Source of the DNA: an uncultured Clostridium sp.
Lineage (GTDB): Bacteria; Bacillota; Clostridia; Lachnospirales; Lachnospiraceae
Length of the DNA stretch: 64,000 bases
Reading direction: 5' to 3'
Assembly: GCA_937885015.1 (NCBI GenBank)
Contig: CALAAS010000008.1
Coordinates: forward strand, 1 to 64,000
The notes beneath the pieces are model-generated. The model had not been told where the DNA came from. It did not search any database and saw nothing but the letters and a program-made list of their open reading frames with translations. Position numbers and translations under genes: made by a program. Positions 8,466 through 15,946 of the stretch are shown here, piece after piece (position 1 is the first letter of the stretch; each line of letters starts with the position of its first letter).

Positions 8466-9950
8466 TTATTTCAGGATATCGGATACCGTCTCTTTCATCT
8501 GAGCCGGACTGCACTGCCGGTTGTGCCGGATCTGGGCATTACGAATTTCCTCAATAGCGGCCGGAATGGCAACGCCAGAGGCTTTCTCCATCTCGTCAAT
8601 GAGCGCAAACTCGTCCTTGCCCTCTTCGCTGCCGAACACCGCCTCCATCACGCTCCGGGAGAATTTATAGGGACTGGCCGTAGAGGCGATCACTGTCTTC
8701 GTCTCGTCCTTTGTCTCGGCCGCATACTTCCGATATACACAGGAAGCCACACCTGTGTGGGTATCAATCATGTAACCCGTTTCCCGATACAGACGGCGAA
8801 TCTCCGCGGCGTTTTCTTCCTGATCGGCATATCCGCCCACAAAATCTGCCATCCGGGCGCGCATCTCTTCCGTAACAGTATAACGGCCCTCTCTGGAAAG
8901 CTCTTCCATCCGTTTCTTCGTCTCCAGTGCATCACAGCCGGTGGAAAGGTAAATAAGCCGCTCCAGGTTGCTGGAAATCAGGATATCCATGGAGGGAGAG
9001 GAGGTCAGAATAAACTCCCGGTTTCTGTCATAAACCCCGGTTCGGAAGAAATCATACAGAACCTTATTGTCATTGGACGCACAGATCAGACGGCCAACTG
9101 GAAGTCCCATCTCTTTGGCAAAATATGCGGCCAGGATATTTCCAAAATTGCCGGTGGGCACCGTAATGTTAATCGTCTCCCCATCCTCAATCTCCCCGTT
9201 TTCCAGAAGCTTTGCATATGCATACACATAATATACAATCTGCGGAACCAGACGGCCGATATTGATGGAGTTGGCGGAGGACAGCTGATATCCTCTGGAA
9301 TCCAGGCTGGCGGCAAATTCTTTGTCTCCGAAAATCTTCTTGACACCGCTCTGGGCATCATCAAAATTACCGGAAATTCCGACTACGCTGGTATTTTCCC
9401 CTTTCTGCGTCAGCATCTGAAGCTCCTGAACACGGCTGACTCCATCTTTGGGGTAGAATACAATAATTCTCGTTCCCTCCACATCGGCAAAGCCTGCCAT
9501 AGCAGCCTTTCCCGTATCTCCCGAGGTTGCCGTCAGAATCACAATCGTGTTATTTACCTGATTTTTCCTCGCGGAAACAGTCATCAGATGCGGCAGAATG
9601 GACAATGCCATATCCTTAAATGCAATGGTACTGCCATGAAACAGCTCCAGATAATAGGCACCGTCTGCCTTTACCAGCGGAGCGATCTCCGGCGTATCGA
9701 ATTTGCTGTCATAGGCCCGGGCGATACACATTTTCAGTTCCTCTTCCGTAAAGTCCGTAAGGAACAGCTTCATAACCTCATAGGCCACTTCCTGGTAGGT
9801 CATCTGGGCCAGGTCTTTAAAGGTCCGGTCAAGTTCCGGGATCCGGTCCGGCATAAACAGACCTCCATCAGCCGCCAGGCCCTTTAAAATTGCCTGGGAC
9901 GCGGTTACATTCTTCTCTCCTCCTCGGGTACTGCTGTAATTGATTGCCAT
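8466..9950 (-). CDS. thrC: Threonine synthase
   Basis: About 494 residues. PLP enzyme converting O-phosphohomoserine to threonine, the last step of threonine synthesis. The start YSSTRGG is typical, and the PLP lysine lies in GSTIAFKDMA near residue 110. TATSGDTGKAAM and PTGNFGN are the phosphate-binding loops. The ATG at 9950 (MAINYSSTRG) is chosen because GAGAGG is 9 bases upstream; longer in-frame starts would begin ahead of that site. It is a single-gene unit with its own promoter at 10074-10102; no T-box was recognised in its leader. Confidence 0.95.
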   Translation of the reverse strand: MAINYSSTRGGEKNVTASQAILKGLAADGGLFMPDRIPELDRTFKDLAQMTYQEVAYEVMKLFLTDFTEEELKMCIARAYDSKFDTPEIAPLVKADGAYYLELFHGSTIAFKDMALSILPHLMTVSARKNQVNNTIVILTATSGDTGKAAMAGFADVEGTRIIVFYPKDGVSRVQELQMLTQKGENTSVVGISGNFDDAQSGVKKIFGDKEFAASLDSRGYQLSSANSINIGRLVPQIVYYVYAYAKLLENGEIEDGETINITVPTGNFGNILAAYFAKEMGLPVGRLICASNDNKVLYDFFRTGVYDRNREFILTSSPSMDILISSNLERLIYLSTGCDALETKKRMEELSREGRYTVTEEMRARMADFVGGYADQEENAAEIRRLYRETGYMIDTHTGVASCVYRKYAAETKDETKTVIASTASPYKFSRSVMEAVFGSEEGKDEFALIDEMEKASGVAIPAAIEEIRNAQIRHNRQCSPAQMKETVSDILK

Positions 9951-10073
9951 GATTTCCATCCTCTCTTTTGTGCAGCGCCTGCCAGACGGCCCTGCATTTT
10001 CTCTTTTTATGATCATGATCCGACCAGCTGCGGATTTTCCCATCCGGTGAATCCATTGGATTTCTGGTTAAAA

Positions 10074-10102
10074 ATTTTACCATAATTTCCTGGCAAGCGC
10101 AA
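10074..10102 (-). promoter_or_regulatory. Promoter of thrC
   Basis: Minus strand TTGCGC (10097-10102), 17-base spacer, TAAAAT (10074-10079), with a TGG just before the -10 box. About 125 bases upstream of the thrC start codon. Confidence 0.55.
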
Positions 10103-10164
10103 GGAAAGCGCGATAAAAAACACCATTTCCAATTATTTTTCTGGAGACTTCCCGACGCTTCCTG

Positions 10165-10170
10165 TATAAT
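10165..10170 (+). promoter_or_regulatory. -10 box of sfsA
   Basis: TATAAT 35 bases ahead of the sfsA ATG. The -35 region (TGGAGA at 10142-10147) is weak. Confidence 0.5.
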
Positions 10171-10204
10171 AGTCTGGACAACCTATGAAAGGAGACCATC
10201 TGCC

Positions 10205-10915
10205 ATGCAGTATCAAAACATTGTGCCAGGTATTTTTCTGTCCCGCCCCAACCGTTTTATCGCCCGCGTTCTCATTGACGGGACGGAAACCGTCTGCCAC
10301 GTAAAAAACACCGGCCGCCTTGGAGAACTTCTTCTTCCCGGATCCTCCATCCTGCTGGAATACCACCGGGATGCCGCTGCCCAGGGGAGGAAAACGGCCT
10401 ACTCTCTCATCGCCGTCTATAAAAAGAAGGCCGGTACCAGACGGGAACGGCTCCTGGTCAATCTGGATTCTCAGGCTCCCAATGAAGCGGCAAAAGAATG
10501 GCTGTCCGCCGGAGGATTTTCTCCTGATGTAACGGAAGTCCGCCGGGAAGTGCGATTCCATGATTCCCGTTTTGATCTTGCCTTTCTTCGGGACGGCCAT
10601 CCCGCTTTTATGGAGGTCAAAGGCGTCACTCTGGAAGCGGATGGCATTGCCAGTTTCCCCGATGCCCCAACAGAGCGGGGACTTCGCCATATCGAGGAGC
10701 TGATACGCGCAGCCAAAGAAGGATATGAAGCTTACATGCTCTTCGTCATTCAGATGAAAGGCATCCGCCTCTTTACCCCAAACCGTCTCCGTCATCCTGC
10801 CTTTGCTGACGCTCTCCTCGAGGCCAGAGCCAGCGGAGTCCATATCCTTGCCAGAGACTGTCACGTTACTGAAACTTCTATGAATATTGACGGTGATATT
10901 CCAGTTTCTCTGTAA
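10205..10915 (+). CDS. sfsA: SfsA family DNA/RNA nuclease-like protein
   Basis: 236 residues, the normal SfsA length. Named from sugar fermentation stimulation in E. coli; the family has an OB-like N-terminal part and a PD-(D/E)XK-like nuclease fold. Visible landmarks are FLSRPNRFIARV, the HVKNTGRLGELL block near residue 32, and the C-terminal segment FMEVKGVTLE with FPDAPTERG, which carries the nuclease-like residues. RBS GAAAGGAG precedes the ATG. Its cellular job in Clostridia is not established. Confidence 0.93.
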   Translation: MQYQNIVPGIFLSRPNRFIARVLIDGTETVCHVKNTGRLGELLLPGSSILLEYHRDAAAQGRKTAYSLIAVYKKKAGTRRERLLVNLDSQAPNEAAKEWLSAGGFSPDVTEVRREVRFHDSRFDLAFLRDGHPAFMEVKGVTLEADGIASFPDAPTERGLRHIEELIRAAKEGYEAYMLFVIQMKGIRLFTPNRLRHPAFADALLEARASGVHILARDCHVTETSMNIDGDIPVSL

Positions 10916-10943
10916 TGTTTTTTCACATTCTTATCCCCTTTCC

Positions 10944-10960
10944 GGCCCCAATCTGGGGCC
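10944..10960 (+). repeat. GC-rich hairpin after sfsA
   Basis: Arms GGCCCCA and TGGGGCC around ATC, about 28 bases after the sfsA stop. No T-run follows, so termination here is uncertain. Confidence 0.45.
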
Positions 10961-11015
10961 AGGCACTCTTCGTCGATTCTCCACATATTTTACAGTAACG
11001 TAATTATTCTGTGGT

Positions 11016-11294
11016 GTGATATTCTTGCTTTATCCTCTCAGTCAATTAAAACCCGGCCAGCATTCCGAAATCTGCTGGCTGTCGGATCATAAACCCATTT
11101 CCCGCCGCCTGGCAGATCTTGGTTTCGAACCAGGAACACCTGTTTCCTGTCTGCTCCAGAAGAGCCGCGGCTCTATTTCCGCGTTTCTAATCCGGGGAGC
11201 TGTCATCGCCCTGCGCCGGGAAGATTCGGATCTTGTATTCGTCCAGGATCCGTCGGATCAACGAAAAGGAGGCTTTCATGAAACTGACTCATAA
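11016..11294 (+). CDS. feoA: FeoA-type ferrous iron transport accessory protein
   Basis: About 92 residues with the SH3-like FeoA fold: LSQLKPGQ at the start, ISRRLADLGFEPGT in the middle and IALRREDSDLVFV near the end. FeoA supports the FeoB ferrous iron permease. The start is uncertain: a GTG at 11016 and a TTG at 11025 both lack a good RBS. It overlaps the feoB start by 17 bases, so the two are translationally coupled. Confidence 0.88.
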   Translation: MIFLLYPLSQLKPGQHSEICWLSDHKPISRRLADLGFEPGTPVSCLLQKSRGSISAFLIRGAVIALRREDSDLVFVQDPSDQRKGGFHETDS

Positions 11295-13179
11295 AACCGC
11301 CCCCTGCTGCTCCATCGCCCTGGCAGGGAACCCCAATGTGGGAAAAAGCACCATTTTTAATGCCCTGACCCACCTGCGTCAAAAAACAGGCAACTGGGCC
11401 GGAAAAACGGTTGCCTGCGCCCTGGGCACGTTTTCCTTTCCCGGCGGCTCCTGTCAAGTCATTGATCTTCCTGGCATTTATTCACTGGCCTCCCGCTCGG
11501 AGGAAGAGACCATCGCCAGAGATTACCTTCTGTCCGGCGAGGCGGATCTTCTTCTTCTGATCTGCGACGCCACCTGCCCGGAGCGGGGACTGCATCTTTT
11601 AAAACAGATCCGCGATCTGGGAGATGGCAGGCCAAACCGCATTTTTCTCTGCGTCAATCTCTGTGACGAAGCAGAAAAAAAAGGAATTTCCATTGATTTT
11701 GAAGAAATGTCAAAGCGGCTGGCCATCCCCGTAATCCCCTGCCAGGCTAAAAAGCGCGGCGGCCTTGACCCATTAAAAAAAGCAATCCGGGATTACGCCT
11801 CCAGCCTTGCAGTCCCTGAATCTTTGGATGAAAACCAGAGCATCCAAAATCCGGATGAAATTCCGGTTATCCACCGTTTCACTGGACTTTCGGATTTTTC
11901 TCCACAGGAAGTAGCCGCTGATACGGTCCATTTCCACAATCCTGCTTATCTGAACCGACAGATCCGCATTGATCGGCTGGTGACCGGCCCTCTCACTGGC
12001 GGTTTTCTCATGGTTGCGCTGCTTTTATTTGTGTTCTGGCTCACCATCGCCGGAGCCAATTACCCGTCCAAACTCCTGTGGAACCTGCTGTTTTCCCTGG
12101 AAACCCAGCTGGCAACCGCTATGGAAACCTTCGGTGTTCCCCTCTGGTTCATTCAGGCATCCGTTTACGGCGTGTACCGTGTCGTTGCCTGGGTTGTTTC
12201 TGTCATGCTGCCGCCCATGGCAATTTTCTTCCCACTTTTTACCCTGCTGGAAGATCTGGGCTACCTGCCGAGAGCGGCCTTCAACATGGACTGCGCCTTT
12301 CAGAAATGCTGCGCCTGCGGAAAGCAGTGCCTGACCATGGCCATGGGTTTTGGCTGCAATGCCGCCGGAGTTACGGGATGCAGGATTATTGATTCCCCCA
12401 GAGAGCGTCTCATTGCCATTCTGACCAATTCTCTGGTTCCCTGCAATGGCCGTTTTCCAACGCTGATCACACTCATTACGCTGGCCTCCATGAGCAGTCT
12501 GGGATCTTCCGCTCCCTGGCTCCGCTCCCTCACTGCTGCCATGGCCCTCACAGGATTTATCCTCCTTGGCATCCTGGGAACGCTTCTTTCCTCGCTCTTT
12601 CTCTCCCGAACTGTGCTGCGTGGTATTCCATCTTCCTTTACTCTGGAACTCCCGCCCTATCGCCGTCCTCAGGTGGGAAAGGTAATCGTCCGCTCCATCT
12701 TTGACCGGACACTGTTCGTTCTGGCACGGGCCGTCTGCGTGGCCGCCCCCGCCGGACTCATCCTGTGGGCAATGACTAACATTCCTTTCGGAAATAGCAC
12801 ACTCTTTGCCGCCTTTTCCTCGTTCCTGGATCCGTTGGGAAGACTTCTGGGAATGGACGGCATCATCCTGACCGGCTTTATTCTGGGATTTCCAGCCAAC
12901 GAAATCGTTCTCCCCATCATCCTAATGGGGTATATGCAGACTGGAGTACTGGCAGAGCTGGCAGAACCTGCTGCCCTGATGGAGCTCTTTACCGCCCAAG
13001 GATGGACTCTGCAGACACTACTCTGTACAGCTGTTTTCTGCCTGTTCCACTGGCCCTGCTCTACCACCTGCCTGACCATAAAAAAAGAAACAGGAAGCCT
13101 CCGCTGGACTGCGGTTTCTATCCTGCTCCCGACCCTCATCGGCTGCATACTGTGCTTCCTGATTCAGAGTTTTTCGTAA
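11278..13179 (+). CDS. feoB: Ferrous iron transporter FeoB
   Basis: About 633 residues. The N-terminal GTPase shows G1 GNPNVGKS, G3 DLPGIYSL and G4 NLCD, followed by a helical spacer. From about residue 230 the membrane part contains two Gate regions, one including the Cys-rich MGFGCNAAGVTGCR. FeoB imports Fe2+ across the cytoplasmic membrane. The ATG at 11278 has AAAAGGAGG directly upstream and is preferred over the in-frame GTG/ATG codons inside feoA. The 3' end overlaps the convergent nfo gene by 16 bases. The form is shorter than the E. coli protein, as is common in Clostridia. Confidence 0.95.
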   Translation: MKLTHKTAPCCSIALAGNPNVGKSTIFNALTHLRQKTGNWAGKTVACALGTFSFPGGSCQVIDLPGIYSLASRSEEETIARDYLLSGEADLLLLICDATCPERGLHLLKQIRDLGDGRPNRIFLCVNLCDEAEKKGISIDFEEMSKRLAIPVIPCQAKKRGGLDPLKKAIRDYASSLAVPESLDENQSIQNPDEIPVIHRFTGLSDFSPQEVAADTVHFHNPAYLNRQIRIDRLVTGPLTGGFLMVALLLFVFWLTIAGANYPSKLLWNLLFSLETQLATAMETFGVPLWFIQASVYGVYRVVAWVVSVMLPPMAIFFPLFTLLEDLGYLPRAAFNMDCAFQKCCACGKQCLTMAMGFGCNAAGVTGCRIIDSPRERLIAILTNSLVPCNGRFPTLITLITLASMSSLGSSAPWLRSLTAAMALTGFILLGILGTLLSSLFLSRTVLRGIPSSFTLELPPYRRPQVGKVIVRSIFDRTLFVLARAVCVAAPAGLILWAMTNIPFGNSTLFAAFSSFLDPLGRLLGMDGIILTGFILGFPANEIVLPIILMGYMQTGVLAELAEPAALMELFTAQGWTLQTLLCTAVFCLFHWPCSTTCLTIKKETGSLRWTAVSILLPTLIGCILCFLIQSFS

Positions 13180-14018
13180 TATTCCCGCATCATGGCAATC
13201 TCCCGGGCATAGCCATCCAGCTCATTGGGTGTCTCCAGATAAAAAGGAAGCTCCCGCAGAGCGGGATGGCAAACCACCCGAGCCAGGGTTTCAGCGCCAA
13301 TGTGTCCTTCTCCAATCCTGGCATGACGGTCTTTATGAGAACCACAGGGATTCAAGCTGTCATTCAGGTGAATGGCTTTCAGCCGTTCAAGACCGATCAC
13401 ACGGTCAAACTCCCCTAAAACTCCATCCAGATTGCCTGCAATGTCGTATCCTGCATCCCACACATGGCAGGTATCCAGACAGACTCCCATATGCCCAGAC
13501 AGAGACACCCGGTCAAGGATCTCCCTCAGCTCCTCAAACCGGCTCCCCACCTCACTTCCTTTTCCTGCCATGGTTTCCAGAAGTACGGTCGTGGTCTGCT
13601 CCGGTTTCATAACGGTATTCAGCATATCCGCAATAAGATCAATACCGGTCTCCAGTCCCTGACCTCCATGGCTGCCGGGATGAAAATTATAGCAAAGTCC
13701 AGGCGTGTTCTCCATGCGCTGCAGATCGTCTGCCATGGTTTCCCTGGCAAATTCCCGAACCCGCTCTGTCTGGGAACATCCATTTAAAGTATACGGCGCG
13801 TGGGCCAGCATCCGTGCAATCCCGTTTTCCTTGCTGTAACACAGAAACGCCTTCACATCCTCCGGATCAATCTGTTTTGCAGCTCCGCCTCGGGGATTTC
13901 TCGTAAAAAACTGAAAGGTGGTAGCCCCAATCTTCACCGCCGTCTTTCCCATAGCCAGATATCCTTTGGAGGAGGACAGGTGGCACCCGATCCGAAGGTC
14001 TTTTTTTTCTTCTTTCAT
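13164..14018 (-). CDS. nfo: Endonuclease IV (AP endonuclease)
   Basis: 284 residues. Cuts DNA at abasic sites in base excision repair. The zinc-cluster ligands of the TIM-barrel family are present: HLSSSKG, HAPYTLN, FHPGSHGG, LETMAGKGSE, LDTCHVWDAGYD, and the C-terminal HKDRHARIGEGHIG. RBS AAGGAGAG precedes the ATG. It is the last gene of the minus-strand cluster starting at the two-component system and follows the ABC permease by 16 bases. Its stop codon lies inside the 3' end of feoB on the other strand. Confidence 0.95.
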   Translation of the reverse strand: MKEEKKDLRIGCHLSSSKGYLAMGKTAVKIGATTFQFFTRNPRGGAAKQIDPEDVKAFLCYSKENGIARMLAHAPYTLNGCSQTERVREFARETMADDLQRMENTPGLCYNFHPGSHGGQGLETGIDLIADMLNTVMKPEQTTTVLLETMAGKGSEVGSRFEELREILDRVSLSGHMGVCLDTCHVWDAGYDIAGNLDGVLGEFDRVIGLERLKAIHLNDSLNPCGSHKDRHARIGEGHIGAETLARVVCHPALRELPFYLETPNELDGYAREIAMMREYYEKL

Positions 14019-14034
14019 TGACTCTCTCCTTTTC

Positions 14035-15003
14035 TCAGCCCTCCGCCGTTTTCAGGTGCAGATGTTCTCTTTTCCTGGCAGAGGACCGCTCCGCACGCAT
14101 CCGCCTCTTCCGGCGCGGTGTAATCATATAAACCGACAGCGCAATCAGAATAACTGCCACCAAAAGCTGCAGAGCCAGGCTCACAATTACCCAGTGCTGA
14201 GTAATTATATTATTGGGGATAGCGCCAAACCACTGTTCAAACGTTGCATGAATCCCCCCAGTTCCTGCCTGACCGTTGATCAGCGCGTAAAAGGTCAGCG
14301 CCGGATTCAGCAAAAGCAGATAAAGAAAGGCGCCACAGCCAGGCTGGCGAGCTGCTGGGTTCATCGGAGATGCCAGCATTTCCATGGTAGAGGCGCTGCT
14401 CAGAGCCATCCGATAGGCGAATACATTTATTACAAAAGTCCCTGCCACCAGAAGCACCAGAAACACATAGGTAGATGCCGTGGCGATGGTAGAGCGCCGG
14501 ATCGCCGCTGAACAGAACATGCCGATACCCCCGGTAAATACGGCCACCACTCCATGGCATACAAAAAGCAGCGCCATATCGCCAATGGTAATTCCACCGT
14601 ACACAAAAACCAACGACTGAATCGGCAACGCAGAAATGGCCAGAACCAGCATGACGGTCAAAGAAGACCAGAGCCGTCCCAACACCATAGACCTTGGTTC
14701 CATGGTTGTGGTCAGCATCAGTTCCAACGTCTGGCGCTCCCGCTCCCCGCTGATGCTGCTGGCCGTCAATGCCGGCATGATAAACATCAGCATCACAAAT
14801 TCAATCAGAGAAACAAAAATATACAGCTCCAGAAAACGAGAGTACTGAATTTCCGCTGTTACTTTGACCTGTTCAACCACGGAAAAAAGGTTAAACAGCG
14901 CCACAGCTGCCAAAATCCCGTTAAATACCAAAAGGATCACCGTCATTCGAATGCTGCGGCTTCCTACCGTCAATTCTCTTCTATATACCGGATTCCATTT
15001 CAT
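14035..15003 (-). CDS. ABC-2 type transporter permease
   Basis: About 322 residues with around six hydrophobic segments. ISGERERQTLELMLTTTM is the characteristic cytoplasmic stretch of ABC-2 permeases partnering NodI/CcmA-like ATPases. The C-terminus is rich in Arg/Lys. The ATG at 15003 is preceded by AAAGGCGG; a GTG at 15030 is possible. It overlaps the ATPase gene by 23 bases, so the two are co-translated. The substrate is unknown; the neighbouring large exported protein and the two-component system suggest envelope stress or export. Confidence 0.88.
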   Translation of the reverse strand: MKWNPVYRRELTVGSRSIRMTVILLVFNGILAAVALFNLFSVVEQVKVTAEIQYSRFLELYIFVSLIEFVMLMFIMPALTASSISGERERQTLELMLTTTMEPRSMVLGRLWSSLTVMLVLAISALPIQSLVFVYGGITIGDMALLFVCHGVVAVFTGGIGMFCSAAIRRSTIATASTYVFLVLLVAGTFVINVFAYRMALSSASTMEMLASPMNPAARQPGCGAFLYLLLLNPALTFYALINGQAGTGGIHATFEQWFGAIPNNIITQHWVIVSLALQLLVAVILIALSVYMITPRRKRRMRAERSSARKREHLHLKTAEG

Positions 15004-15946
15004 GCCTAAGCACCGCCTTTTCCTCTTCACTCCCTGTAATCTGCATAAACAGAGATTCCAGACTTCCTTTTTCCCGCATAAATCCGCTGATCATTACTCC
15101 CGCGTCGATCAGCTGCTGCAGAAGCTGCGCCTCATCCTGCCGATCCCCGATAAATCCCAGCTTAATTTCTTCATCTTTCACAGAAATCGTCTGGACGCAA
15201 GGGTGGCTCTTCAAAATCGCCAGCGCCCTCTCCTTCTGGCTGAACACGGAAATCAGCAAAGGATTAGACGCATTCACTCGCTCAAAAATCTGCTCCATGC
15301 TTCCCTGCAAAACCATTTTCCCCTGGTCAATGATGCCAATGGAAGTACACATTTCCGCCAGCTCCGACAGGATGTGAGAGCTAACCAGCAATGTCTTCCC
15401 CTGCTCCCGCAGTTCCCGGAGAAGGGCAGTAAATTCCAGGCGTGTCCGCGGATCCAGGCCGGAAGCCGGCTCATCCAAAATCAAAATATCCGGATCGTGA
15501 ATCAGAGCTCTGGCCAGGCAGAGACGCTGCTTCATCCCCCGTGACAAACCATCCACAAAAAAGTCTGCCTTATCCTCCAGCTTTACCTGCTCCAGAAGAG
15601 TTTCGCACCGTCTTCGTGCCTGAAGACCGACGATTCCGTAGCAGGAAGCAAAAAACTCCATATATTCCGTGACCTTCAGGTTATCATATACACCAAAAAA
15701 ATCCGGAACATATCCAATCCTGCGTTTCAGGGACCGGCTGTCTGACAGCGCATCCTGACCATCAATTTCCACAATTCCGTCATCCGGATACAACAGACCG
15801 GCCAGAATTTTCAGTGTCGTTGTCTTCCCGGCTCCGTTGGGACCAACAAATCCAAACAGCTCCTTTTTTTCAATGGTCAGATTCAGGCCGTCCAACGCCC
15901 GAAAATTCCCATAGCTTTTCCGCAAATCCCTGATTTCCAACATCAT
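14981..15946 (-). CDS. ABC transporter ATP-binding protein (CcmA/NodI type)
   Basis: About 321 residues. Walker A GPNGAGKTT near residue 40, Q-loop region YVPDFFGVYD, signature LSRGMKQRL near 135, Walker B ILILDEPASGLDP and the switch His in VSSHIL. The C-terminal 100 residues are the accessory domain usual in ATPases driving ABC-2 permeases. Start at the first of two adjacent ATGs with RBS GGGGAGGG. The ATG overlaps the stop of the upstream exported-protein gene (ATGA-type coupling), so membrane protein, ATPase and permease are probably one complex. Confidence 0.93.
   Translation of the reverse strand: MMLEIRDLRKSYGNFRALDGLNLTIEKKELFGFVGPNGAGKTTTLKILAGLLYPDDGIVEIDGQDALSDSRSLKRRIGYVPDFFGVYDNLKVTEYMEFFASCYGIVGLQARRRCETLLEQVKLEDKADFFVDGLSRGMKQRLCLARALIHDPDILILDEPASGLDPRTRLEFTALLRELREQGKTLLVSSHILSELAEMCTSIGIIDQGKMVLQGSMEQIFERVNASNPLLISVFSQKERALAILKSHPCVQTISVKDEEIKLGFIGDRQDEAQLLQQLIDAGVMISGFMREKGSLESLFMQITGSEEEKAVLRHEMESGI

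Noticed and set aside
8385..9887. Long plus-strand frame opposite thrC
   Set aside because: Shadow of thrC codon bias; no RBS, no recognised domain.
9951..10073. T-box or amino-acid leader upstream of thrC
   Set aside because: No T-box core sequence or leader peptide rich in threonine codons could be found; only a promoter is supported.
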